DNA of 64,000 nucleotides. It comes from Crocosphaera sp. UHCC 0190 (lineage in GTDB: Bacteria > Cyanobacteriota > Cyanobacteriia > Cyanobacteriales > Microcystaceae). Shown one piece after another: positions 43,186 to 51,604 of the stretch. The notes below the pieces were generated by a model, which worked only from the letters and a program-made list of their open reading frames with translations, was not told the origin of the DNA and did not search any database. The translations under genes were made by a program, and so were the position numbers. How positions within the stretch are numbered: the first letter of the stretch is position 1; each line of letters opens with the position of its first letter. Where the stretch lies: contig NZ_JAYGHP010000001.1 in assembly GCF_034932065.1 (NCBI RefSeq), positions 248,001 through 312,000 of the forward strand, in the 5' to 3' direction.

Positions 43186-43857
43186 ATGATGAATAAACTT
43201 TTTTTGTCAACGGCTTTGGCTGTAGCCACCCTTGGGGTAAGTGCAATCGCTCAATCTGCCCAAGCAGGGGTAATCGTTCAACCTACTAGCGCATCTTCAA
43301 GTGGTATTGGCTTTGGTAGTCTTCCTCTATCAAATAGCATCAATCAGAGTGGTTTATCTTCGGGTTATGTCAATGGTATAACTGATTTTGATACTTATAT
43401 TGCAGGTAATCCCACTCATTCAGGTTTCGGTAATGTAGCGCAAAGTTTTTTCAATCAAACAACAGGTGTTCTGACTTACGATCTTGGTAGTGTTTTAACA
43501 ACCGCAAGATTAGCATACTGGGCAGGTGTTACTGCTAATGAGAATATCAGTAGTTTTGAGTTATTTTCCGATGATGATGGAAATTTTGGTAATGGGGGAA
43601 CAACCTCTCTCGGAACTTTCAATCCCTCTACTGCAATCGATGGATCTGTTCAAGTTATTGATTTTACCGATGCGACAAGTCAGTTTATTCATTTGAATAT
43701 TCTTGCTAATAATGGCGCCGTCTTCACTCAAATAGGTGAAGTTGCATTTGATCAAGGAGTTGCCCCCTCAGCGACAACCCCTGAACCCAGTACCATTGTA
43801 GCTTTAGCAATGGTCGGTAGTGGTTTATTATTGAATAAGCGGGTTAAACGGGGTTAG
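43186..43857 (+). CDS. PEP-CTERM exported protein 2
   Basis: A 223-aa exported protein. The signal peptide is MMNKLFLSTALAVATLGVSA ending near AQAG (residue 28). The mature part (about 29-190) has a beta-sandwich look, with FFNQTTGVLTYDLGSV, TARLAYWAGVTANENISSFELFSDD and GSVQVIDFTDATSQFIHLNIL, like discoidin/F5-8 carbohydrate-binding folds. The sorting signal is TPEPSTIVALAMVGSGLLL with the basic tail NKRVKRG. The codons for KRVKRG and the stop codon come from the duplicated trailer, which in the other copy lies outside the gene. An exosortase elsewhere in the genome would be needed. Confidence 0.85.
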   Translation: MMNKLFLSTALAVATLGVSAIAQSAQAGVIVQPTSASSSGIGFGSLPLSNSINQSGLSSGYVNGITDFDTYIAGNPTHSGFGNVAQSFFNQTTGVLTYDLGSVLTTARLAYWAGVTANENISSFELFSDDDGNFGNGGTTSLGTFNPSTAIDGSVQVIDFTDATSQFIHLNILANNGAVFTQIGEVAFDQGVAPSATTPEPSTIVALAMVGSGLLLNKRVKRG

Positions 43858-43930
43858 ATCCCCCTAAATCCTCTTTACCAAGGGGGACTTTAATGATTAT
43901 TAGTGGGCATAATACCATTATGCCCCTACG
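43840..43930. repeat. Duplicated trailer, copy 2 (overlaps the stop codon)
   Basis: Second copy of the trailer at 42240. GGGTTAAACGGGGTTAG here is translated and contains the stop codon of PEP-CTERM gene 2. The C-rich hairpin has mismatches (TCCTCTTT against AAGGGGGA). The GGGCATAAT/ATTATGCCC palindrome (43905-43925) is intact, with its loop complemented (ACC instead of GGT), as if inverted relative to copy 1. Confidence 0.85.
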
Positions 43931-43984
43931 GGTTTTGGGAGATATGTCATAATAAATCAGAAATAATTGAACCTTAAATAACCC

Positions 43985-44188
43985 ATGTTACAAACGATTT
44001 GGGCAACAGTAAAACAAGGAAAAATTGAACTATTAGAACCCTTTGAACTGCCTGAAGGGGCAAAAGTGATTGTTACTTTATTACCAGACGAAGATCAACA
44101 ATTTTGGACAAATACCAGTCAAGTTTCCTTAGATGCTATTTGGGATAATTCAGAGGATGACATCTATGGCGAGTTACTACAAAAATGA
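43985..44188 (+). CDS. Antitoxin-like small protein (AF2212/DUF104 type)
   Basis: A 67-aa protein with the AF2212-like/DUF104 start: IWATVKQGKIELLEPFELPEGAKVIVTLLP, a short swapped-hairpin barrel of the AbrB class. The acidic C-terminus (LDAIWDNSEDDIYGELLQ) would bind the toxin. It overlaps the MazF-like toxin gene by 23 bases. Family knowledge makes it the antitoxin of the pair and probably the operator-binding repressor of its own operon. Confidence 0.85.
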   Translation: MLQTIWATVKQGKIELLEPFELPEGAKVIVTLLPDEDQQFWTNTSQVSLDAIWDNSEDDIYGELLQK

Positions 44189-44504
44189 GGTTATTCTCGT
44201 CCGTTATCCCTTTTCTGACTTATCTAGCACGAAAATTAGACCAGCAGTAGTTGTTAGTGTCTCCCATTCCTCCCAAGATGTTTTTATAACTCCCTTAACC
44301 AGCAAAACTCACTCCCTTCTTGATGGAGAATTTATCTTATCTGACTGGAAAAATGCTGGATTAAATGTAGAAACTGCCGTTAAAAGAGGAATTTATACTA
44401 TTCATCAGAGTTTAATTATTAAAAAAGTTGGTCAATTTGTGAATGCTGATACAGAAAAATTAGAACAATCTTTGCGTATCTGGTTAGGGTTATCGTTGTC
44501 TTAG
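44166..44504 (+). CDS. MazF/PemK-family endoribonuclease toxin
   Basis: A 112-aa MazF/PemK toxin. Marks are the opening EVILVRYPFSDLSSTKIRPAVVVS, the SH3-like barrel core VFITPLTSK and the later TAVKRGIYTIHQSLIIKKVG. I start it at the ATG at 44166, where GAGG sits nine bases upstream; earlier in-frame ATG codons at 44133 and 44157 lack that spacing. The gene begins inside the antitoxin gene, so the pair is translationally coupled. A T-tailed hairpin downstream ends the operon. Confidence 0.88.
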   Translation: MASYYKNEVILVRYPFSDLSSTKIRPAVVVSVSHSSQDVFITPLTSKTHSLLDGEFILSDWKNAGLNVETAVKRGIYTIHQSLIIKKVGQFVNADTEKLEQSLRIWLGLSLS

Positions 44505-44563
44505 GGATGGTGGGGTAGTTTGTTTTTGAGTTAGGGAGTTAAGGGTTAATTCCTGTTAGTTTG

Positions 44564-44597
44564 GGGGCATAATGGTATTATGCCCCTATGTTTTTTT
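44564..44597 (+). terminator. Terminator formed by a palindromic repeat after the MazF operon
   Basis: GGGGCATAAT (44564-44573) and ATTATGCCCC (44577-44586) form a perfect 10-bp stem with a 3-base loop, followed by a run of eight T. It is a third copy of the GGGCATAAT palindrome found in the two duplicated trailers, here serving as a terminator. Confidence 0.75.
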
Positions 44598-44625
44598 TGT
44601 AGGGGTTTAACACTGTTAAATCCTA

Positions 44626-44786
44626 TCAAATTTCTTCTGGATTAATGCCTAATTCTCTTAATTTTACTGCTAATTGTTCAGCCCGTTGATGTTCATTAAC
44701 TGAACCGTATTATCCGACAGAGGATTGCCATCTCTTTCAGGATAAATAATTTCTGATTTATTAAGGCTTTCTAGTTGAGAAACCAT
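44626..44786 (-). pseudogene. Remnant of a Uma2-family (DUF820) nuclease gene
   Basis: Read on the minus strand, an ATG at 44786 opens SLNKSEIIYPERDGNPLSDNTVQ, the start of many Uma2 proteins. After a shift in frame near 44700 the text reads EHQRAEQLAVKLRELGINPEEI and stop, their usual C-terminus. The roughly 150 residues between these ends, including the nuclease core, are missing. So this is a gene reduced by an internal deletion and no longer functional. The family identification comes from both termini. Confidence 0.75.
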
Positions 44787-44861
44787 AGAATTAATTATTA
44801 AGCATTTAAACGGCTTGCTTTCATATTAACATAAACGAAATTAAGGCGATCGCCTGTTGTA

Positions 44862-44891
44862 ACTATTGCGCTATAGTAACACTCCCAAAAA
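44862..44891. promoter_or_regulatory. Third copy of the leader element
   Basis: The 30-bp element from the two PEP-CTERM leaders recurs here without the rest of the leader: an ACTATNGCGCNATAGT palindrome (44862-44877) followed by AACACTCCCAAAAA. It lies 175 bases before the DUF3887 gene and between two GCGATCGC octamers. No PEP-CTERM gene follows this copy. Confidence 0.7.
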
Positions 44892-45065
44892 TAAGCGATC
44901 GCCATTACCCCGACAAATCTGAGTCAATTGTTAAGGAACTTGGATAAATCTTTTTTCGTTCTAGAACTCAGGGACAATCCCCCGTAAAATAGACAGGGGC
45001 ATTCCTAACCAGACAAAAACTGGGTTCAATATGATAACCGGATGGTTGAGGAGTATAAAAGTTAG

Positions 45066-45833
45066 ATGAATTGGTCTTTAACACTAAAGCAAACAGGACT
45101 TCCCTTATTGGTTTTAACCCTAGTGAGTACCATTAGCGCATTACCAGCGAAAGCACAAACCAAGCTAAACCCTCCGCCTCCTGTTCAAGTGGTGCAGTCC
45201 GGTGATAAAGTAGATCAGGAGGCCTTAAAAAAGAAATCTGCTCAAGTCATTGAATTGTTGACTCAGGAAAAGTACGAAGACGCAAGACGTTTATTGAGCC
45301 GCGATTTGGCGATTGAATTAACGGCCGACCAGATGGCAGAGATTTGGGCGAATTTAATTGAGGTAACAGGCCCCGTCAAAAAAATTGTCGGTTATCGTGT
45401 CATTCCTACTATTAACGCCAATATTGTAGTAGTGGAAACGCAATTTAATAGTAAAACCGATGAATTTATCATCACCTTCAATCAACAAGGGGATATTGTC
45501 GGTGTTAATTTTCCCAATGTAGCCTCCGTTGATGAAATTGCCCAAATTGTTGTAAATGCTGTAGCCGCCAATGATTTTGCTCGGGCCAGAGGATACTTAC
45601 ACCCTACCCTCAAAACAGAAATTCTTCCCACGCGACTCCAAACCTCTTGGCAAAAAATTCAACAGGAAAGTGGACTCTTTGAACGCATAGACAACATAGA
45701 TGTGCTTTCTAGTTCCAGCGTTGATCAATCAAATATTGTGGTGGTTGAGGCCAAATTCCAAAAGGGAATTAGAACATTTTTCTTTATATTCGATAACAAT
45801 AGTCGAATTACTGGTATTGATCTTGCTCAGTAG
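45066..45833 (+). CDS. Exported protein with two DUF3887-like domains
   Basis: A 255-aa exported protein. The signal peptide covers residues 1-30 (ending PAKAQ), then a Pro-rich linker (LNPPPPVQVV). Two related alpha/beta domains follow: AQVIELLTQEKYEDARRLLS...IVVVETQFNSKTDEFIITFNQQGDIVGVNF and AQIVVNAVAANDFARARGYLH...IVVVEAKFQKGIRTFFFIFDNNSRITGI. Each has the helix pair and the VVVE..F strand of DUF3887, a fold related to NTF2-like proteins. The function is unknown. It lies 32 bases upstream of eno in the same direction, so the two may share a transcript. Confidence 0.8.
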   Translation: MNWSLTLKQTGLPLLVLTLVSTISALPAKAQTKLNPPPPVQVVQSGDKVDQEALKKKSAQVIELLTQEKYEDARRLLSRDLAIELTADQMAEIWANLIEVTGPVKKIVGYRVIPTINANIVVVETQFNSKTDEFIITFNQQGDIVGVNFPNVASVDEIAQIVVNAVAANDFARARGYLHPTLKTEILPTRLQTSWQKIQQESGLFERIDNIDVLSSSSVDQSNIVVVEAKFQKGIRTFFFIFDNNSRITGIDLAQ

Positions 45834-45862
45834 TCTTATTTCCCTATTTTGGAGATAGTTAA

Positions 45863-47155
<1,293 letters not shown>

Positions 47156-47182
47156 TTACAGATTCATCATTTTTATGAGTAT

Positions 47183-47212
47183 AACCCGCCTTTTCAGGTG
47201 GGTTTATTTTTG
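47183..47212 (+). terminator. Intrinsic terminator of eno
   Basis: AACCCGCC (47183-47190) pairs with GGTGGGTT (47197-47204) with one G-U pair, followed by a T-rich tail. Confidence 0.75.
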
Positions 47213-47286
47213 GTTCGCTCAAATTCTCAAAGAATTTTCCTCAAGGGCTTTTCTTCGGGAAGAAAATCTGTTAAGATAATTTAAGA

Positions 47287-47398
47287 GTACAAAAGGGGCA
47301 AGCCAGTATCCGACTCATTATTCTTAGCCAAAAGGCTATGCCAGAGGATTAGCTTGGTTTTTCGCCCCAGTGGAAGACAAGGGGTAAAACCAAATAAT
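47287..47398 (+). ncRNA. Structured 5' leader of the rimO-crhR operon
   Basis: About 110 bases before rimO can fold into one long hairpin: GGGGC (47295-47299) with GCCCC (47364-47368), AAGC with GCTT, ATCC with GGAT, and TAGCC-AAAA-GGCTA (47325-47338) as the tip. The CCCC arm can pair instead with GGGG at 47381-47384, just ahead of the start codon, so two exclusive structures exist. A GATAAT (47275-47280) is a fair -10 box for a start near 47287. It matches no riboswitch class I can name. Confidence 0.45.
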
Positions 47399-47400
47399 AC

Positions 47401-48714
47401 ATGGGCAACAAGCCAATTATAGCGATTTCCCACCTCGGTTGTGAGAAAAACCGCATTGATTCAGAACATATGCTAGGCTTGCTAACGCAAGCAGGATATT
47501 CGGTAGATGCTAACGAAGAACTAGCTGATTACGTCATTGTTAATACCTGTAGCTTTATTCAGGAAGCCAGAGAGGAGTCCGTTCGGACTTTAGTGGAACT
47601 AGCAGAAGCCAACAAAAAGATTATCATTTCTGGTTGTATGGCTCAGCATTTCCAAGGGGAATTACTCGAAGAGTTACCCGAAGCTGTGGCCTTGGTGGGA
47701 ACAGGAGACTATCAAAAAATTGTTGACATCATTCAACGGGTGGAGACAGGGGAAAGAGTCACAGAAGTCTCTCAAAATCCCGAATTTATTGCCGATGAAA
47801 CCATACCCCGCTACCGTACCACTAACGAAGGGGTGGCCTATTTAAGAGTCGCTGAAGGGTGTGATTACCGTTGTGCCTTTTGTATTATTCCCCATCTCCG
47901 AGGAAATCAGCGATCACGTTCCATCGAATCCATTGTCACAGAAGCCCAACAACTGGCCGAGCAGGGAGTTCAGGAAATCATTCTCATCTCCCAAATTACC
48001 ACGAATTATGGCTTAGACCTCTATGGGGAACCGAAACTGGCCGAACTCATTCGGGCTTTAGGAAAAGTTGATATTCCTTGGATTCGCATTCATTATGCCT
48101 ATCCCACGGGATTAACCCCCAAAGTCATCGCAGCCATTCAGGAAACGCCTAATATCCTACCCTATCTTGATTTACCCTTACAACATTCCCATCCTGAGAT
48201 CTTAAGAGCGATGAATCGTCCCTGGCAAGGACAGGTCAACGATAAAATTATTGAACAACTCAAAACAGCAATTCCTGATGCCGTTTTGCGAACCACATTT
48301 ATTGTCGGATTTCCAGGGGAAACTGAAGCACATTTTGAGCATTTAGTCAACTTTGTCGAACGTCACGAATTCGATCACGTGGGAGTCTTTACCTTTTCCC
48401 CTGAAGAAGAAACCCCAGCTTATGGGATGGCCAATCAAGTGCCGTCAGAAATTGCTCAAGAAAGATGTAATTATTTAATGGAAAAACAGCAACCTATTTC
48501 CCTTAAGAAAAATCAAGCTTATGTTGGTCAAACTGTGGAGGTATTAATTGAACAAGAAAACCCAAAAACAGCACAATATATTGGGCGTTCAGCCCGATTT
48601 GCTCCTGAAGTTGACGGGCTAATTTATGTGGAGGGAGAAGCCCAGTTAAATTCAATTATCCCCGTTCAAATTACCGATGCCGATATCTATGATCTGTATG
48701 GAAAAGTTGTCTAA
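47401..48714 (+). CDS. rimO: Ribosomal protein S12 methylthiotransferase
   Basis: Radical SAM enzyme that adds a methylthio group to an aspartate of ribosomal protein S12. The 437 residues comprise an N-terminal domain with cluster cysteines C14, C50 and C79 ([29 protein letters not shown]). The radical SAM motif CDYRCAFC follows (C154, C158, C161). A C-terminal TRAM domain (about 370-435) carries [20 protein letters not shown]. The [12 protein letters not shown] start distinguishes RimO from MiaB. In Synechocystis rimO and crhR form one operon, and the same order and direction hold here with a 161-base gap. Confidence 0.95.
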   Translation: MGNKPIIAISHLGCEKNRIDSEHMLGLLTQAGYSVDANEELADYVIVNTCSFIQEAREESVRTLVELAEANKKIIISGCMAQHFQGELLEELPEAVALVGTGDYQKIVDIIQRVETGERVTEVSQNPEFIADETIPRYRTTNEGVAYLRVAEGCDYRCAFCIIPHLRGNQRSRSIESIVTEAQQLAEQGVQEIILISQITTNYGLDLYGEPKLAELIRALGKVDIPWIRIHYAYPTGLTPKVIAAIQETPNILPYLDLPLQHSHPEILRAMNRPWQGQVNDKIIEQLKTAIPDAVLRTTFIVGFPGETEAHFEHLVNFVERHEFDHVGVFTFSPEEETPAYGMANQVPSEIAQERCNYLMEKQQPISLKKNQAYVGQTVEVLIEQENPKTAQYIGRSARFAPEVDGLIYVEGEAQLNSIIPVQITDADIYDLYGKVV

Positions 48715-48875
48715 ATGACAAAATATCCGTCAGTAAAAACATCAGTGGAAACAAATCGTAACTTATGCTAGAATAAGCCAAAATATTAAGCAGTTTAAGG
48801 ACCCTGTATCCTGATTCTAACTGCATTGCACTGATACTATTAACTTCAAAGTAAACTTACAACGTAACATTTCTT
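48715..48875 (+). promoter_or_regulatory. rimO-crhR intergenic spacer, possible processing site or crhR promoter
   Basis: The 161-base spacer is AU-rich, as expected for RNase E processing reported for the Synechocystis operon. A TAGAAT (48769-48774) could be the -10 box of a separate crhR promoter. I see no strong hairpin. Confidence 0.4.
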
Positions 48876-50318
48876 ATGACCATTTCTTTCCAAGACCTAG
48901 GCTTATCTGATGTCCGCGCCAAGCAATTAGAAACCCTAGGGTTCGAGCAACCTACCGAAATTCAAACAAAAGCAATTCCTTTAGTTTTAGAAGGCCATGA
49001 TATTTTAGGGCAGTCTCAAACAGGAACAGGAAAAACCGCAGCTTATTCCTTGCCTATCCTTGAAAAAATTGACATCAAAAATCCCAATGTTCAGGCCCTA
49101 ATTTTAACCCCCACCCGTGAACTGGCCCAACAAGTAGCAGAAGCCCTCAAAGACTTTTCTACAGAACGCCGACTCTATATCCTAACGGTTTATGGCGGTC
49201 AGTCCATTGAACGGCAAATTCGCAGCTTAGAAAAAGGGGTGCAAATTGTTGTGGGAACCCCAGGACGGGTTATTGATTTATTAGAACGGAAAAAACTGGT
49301 CTTAGATTGCCTGCGTTGGGCCGTTCTCGATGAAGCAGATGAAATGCTCAGTATGGGCTTTATTGATGATGTCAAGACGATTTTAAAGAGAACTCCAGAC
49401 AGTCGTCAGACAGCCTGTTTTTCTGCCACCATGCCCAGAGAAATTCGGGAATTAGTCAATCAGTTTCTTAAATCTCCTGTTACCGTTGCCGTAGAACAAC
49501 CCCAAGCGGCCCCCACCAAAATTGACCAACATCTCTATGCCGTTCCCAGAGGATGGTCAAAACTCAAAGCTTTGCAGCCTATTCTCGAAATAGAATCCCC
49601 TGAGTCTGCCATTATTTTCGTACGGACGAAGCAAACCGCCTCTGAATTGACCAGCAAATTACAAGAAGTGGGTCATAGCGTTGATGAATATCATGGCAAC
49701 CTCAGTCAGTCCCAACGGGAACGGTTAGTGCATCGCTTCCGAGACGGAAAAATCAGGTTAGTCGTAGCGACAGATATTGCAGCGCGGGGCTTAGATGTAG
49801 AAAACTTAAGTCATGTCATTAACTATGACTTACCCGACAACAGTGAAACCTATATTCACCGCATTGGTCGGACAGGACGGGCCGGGAAGACAGGAACCGC
49901 TATTTCTATCATTGAACCGATTGATCGTCGCATGGTGCGTCAAATTGAACGGCGTGTGCGTCAACAGTTAGAAACCAGCCAAATTCCCAGTCGTTCTCAG
50001 GTAGAAGCAAAACGTCTAGAGAAACTGCAAAAACGCATTAAAGATTCCTTGGCCGGGGAACGGATGGCTTCTTTCTTACCCTTAGTCCGAGAATTGAGTG
50101 CGGAATATGATCCCCAAGCGATCGCCGCTGCCGCCTTACAGATGATTTATGATCAAGATTGTCCCAACTGGATGAAGACTGATTGGGAAGTGCCAGATGC
50201 AACTGCGCCTAAACCCTTGATTAAACGTAAGTCTAACAAAAATAGCTCAAAGTATAATCGTAATCCTGAGCGGAGTGGCAGCGATCGCAAAATTGTCACC
50301 CATCAACCAGGACGTTAG
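48876..50318 (+). CDS. crhR: DEAD-box RNA helicase
   Basis: ATP-dependent RNA helicase of 480 aa; in Synechocystis CrhR is induced by cold and redox state and controls its own operon. Domain 1 has the Q motif region FEQPTEIQ, motif I SQTGTGKT (47-54), PTRELA, TPGR, DEAD (152-155) and SAT (183-185). Domain 2 has IIFVRTKQ, ATDIAARGLDVE and HRIGRTGRAGKTG. A basic Arg/Lys-rich C-terminal tail (about 440-480, KRKSNKNSSKYNRNPER) probably binds RNA. The closely matching start LGLSDVRAKQLETLGFEQPTE and the position after rimO support crhR rather than another DEAD-box gene. Confidence 0.9.
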   Translation: MTISFQDLGLSDVRAKQLETLGFEQPTEIQTKAIPLVLEGHDILGQSQTGTGKTAAYSLPILEKIDIKNPNVQALILTPTRELAQQVAEALKDFSTERRLYILTVYGGQSIERQIRSLEKGVQIVVGTPGRVIDLLERKKLVLDCLRWAVLDEADEMLSMGFIDDVKTILKRTPDSRQTACFSATMPREIRELVNQFLKSPVTVAVEQPQAAPTKIDQHLYAVPRGWSKLKALQPILEIESPESAIIFVRTKQTASELTSKLQEVGHSVDEYHGNLSQSQRERLVHRFRDGKIRLVVATDIAARGLDVENLSHVINYDLPDNSETYIHRIGRTGRAGKTGTAISIIEPIDRRMVRQIERRVRQQLETSQIPSRSQVEAKRLEKLQKRIKDSLAGERMASFLPLVRELSAEYDPQAIAAAALQMIYDQDCPNWMKTDWEVPDATAPKPLIKRKSNKNSSKYNRNPERSGSDRKIVTHQPGR

Positions 50319-50348
50319 GCAGTGAATTAAACGGCTGAAGTCCCTCAG

Positions 50349-50388
50349 ACCTCCTGTTAGAATTGCAATTCTGGCAGGAGGTTAATTT
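50349..50388. terminator. Terminator between crhR and the glycosyltransferase gene
   Basis: ACCTCCTG (50349-50356) pairs with CAGGAGGT (50375-50382), enclosing an inner AGAATT-GC-AATTCT hairpin. TTAATTTAT follows. It lies between convergent genes and may serve both. Confidence 0.65.
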
Positions 50389-50404
50389 ATAACCAAAATT
50401 GGCA

Positions 50405-51301
50405 CTACAAAGATAAGGATTCTGATTGATTAGAAGGTTCTTCCGTATTAGGATATTTAAGAGAATTAGGATAGGGTGACTCTAGATTTGTTTCCCTTAA
50501 TTCATCGACTTTTAAGAGGATCAGATATTCATAAAAAGCTTGTAAGGTACACCAAGCAAATCCTGCTTTTCCGTCGAAAATTCCCCCTAAAATAAAATAC
50601 ATATAAAACCAACGAACAATCGGACGAAAAGGCATTCTTAGGGATAAATCTTTGAGGGCCCGTCGTCGTTCAACTTCGGTAGACCCAAAAAGTAATTGTT
50701 TCCAATTAACCCCTCCTTGTTGTAATTGATAAAGGGTTTCTTTCGCTTCATCAGTAGAATAACGATTATGTTTTTCTATCCAACGACTTAACCCTTTACC
50801 ACAGGTATAATGAGGATAAGTTTCTTTGAGAAAACTCACAGGGCCGGTGTAAACTTCCCGTTCAGTGTGGCCATAGTCGGCAAACCAGACCTTTCCTTTC
50901 TCAAACAAACGCATTTGATAACGGGGATATTGGGTACTACGACGAATCCATTGACCCATGAAAATAACCCGTTCTGCCACATAATAACCTACAGCTTCTT
51001 TATGTTGACTCGCAGCGACACATTCAGCGAATAATTCAGGGGTCATGCGTTCATCTGCTTCGAGAATATAAACCCAGTTATGTTTGGTGGGGATGGTTTT
51101 TAGCATCCAAGTTCGTTGTTTTCCATGACTTTCAAACTTATGTTGTACAATTTGAACCGGATAACGTGAGGCAATTTCTAGAGTGCGATCGCTGCTAAAG
51201 GAATCGACGACAATGATATCATCCGAGAGGTCAATGACGGACTCAATGCACTCCGCAATATCAACTTGTTCGTTATAGGTGAGAATGTAAATAGAGATCA
51301 T
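50405..51301 (-). CDS. Family 2 glycosyltransferase
   Basis: A 298-aa GT-A glycosyltransferase resembling the WaaE/KdtX group that adds sugars to lipopolysaccharide core or related glycans. I see MISIYILTYNEQVDIAECIESV, then DIIVVDSFSSDRTLEIA, the DXD-like YILEADERMT and the later RYQMRLFEKGKVWFADYGHTE. A hydrophobic segment near residues 230-250 (RPIVRWFYMYFILGG) may anchor it to the membrane. I start at the ATG at 51301; a TTG five codons earlier is in frame but has no support. The acceptor is unknown, and no other glycan gene is adjacent. Confidence 0.88.
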   Translation of the reverse strand: MISIYILTYNEQVDIAECIESVIDLSDDIIVVDSFSSDRTLEIASRYPVQIVQHKFESHGKQRTWMLKTIPTKHNWVYILEADERMTPELFAECVAASQHKEAVGYYVAERVIFMGQWIRRSTQYPRYQMRLFEKGKVWFADYGHTEREVYTGPVSFLKETYPHYTCGKGLSRWIEKHNRYSTDEAKETLYQLQQGGVNWKQLLFGSTEVERRRALKDLSLRMPFRPIVRWFYMYFILGGIFDGKAGFAWCTLQAFYEYLILLKVDELRETNLESPYPNSLKYPNTEEPSNQSESLSL

Positions 51302-51604
51302 TAATGGTATGGCCAAAGATAATTAAGCTTAAGGGTTGGTTTTAAAAGATTTTACTGACAATCAGCCTATAAGTTTAGTGTATCAAGGTATTTAAAGTTT
51401 GTCTCCCAATTCCCTATGGATGTTTTCTATCCTTAACAGAACCCTCAGCAATTACCAGTATTTTCGATAATATCAACGGTAAGTCAATGAGCTAAGCAAA
51501 ATAGTTCATTAGTATCTTCCATATTTAGAGTCTTTCTTCTAAGATAAAAGATCCAAACGCTACATATAGAGTTTGCCCTAATTTAATTGGAAGGAGAAGG
51601 AAGT
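51302..51604. other. 303-bp divergent region before the CyRepA1-like gene
   Basis: This region divides the glycosyltransferase and replication-protein genes. Apart from the GGAAGGAGAAGG ribosome site before 51605 I see nothing decisive: no clear iterons, no tRNA and no recombination site. Confidence 0.4.
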
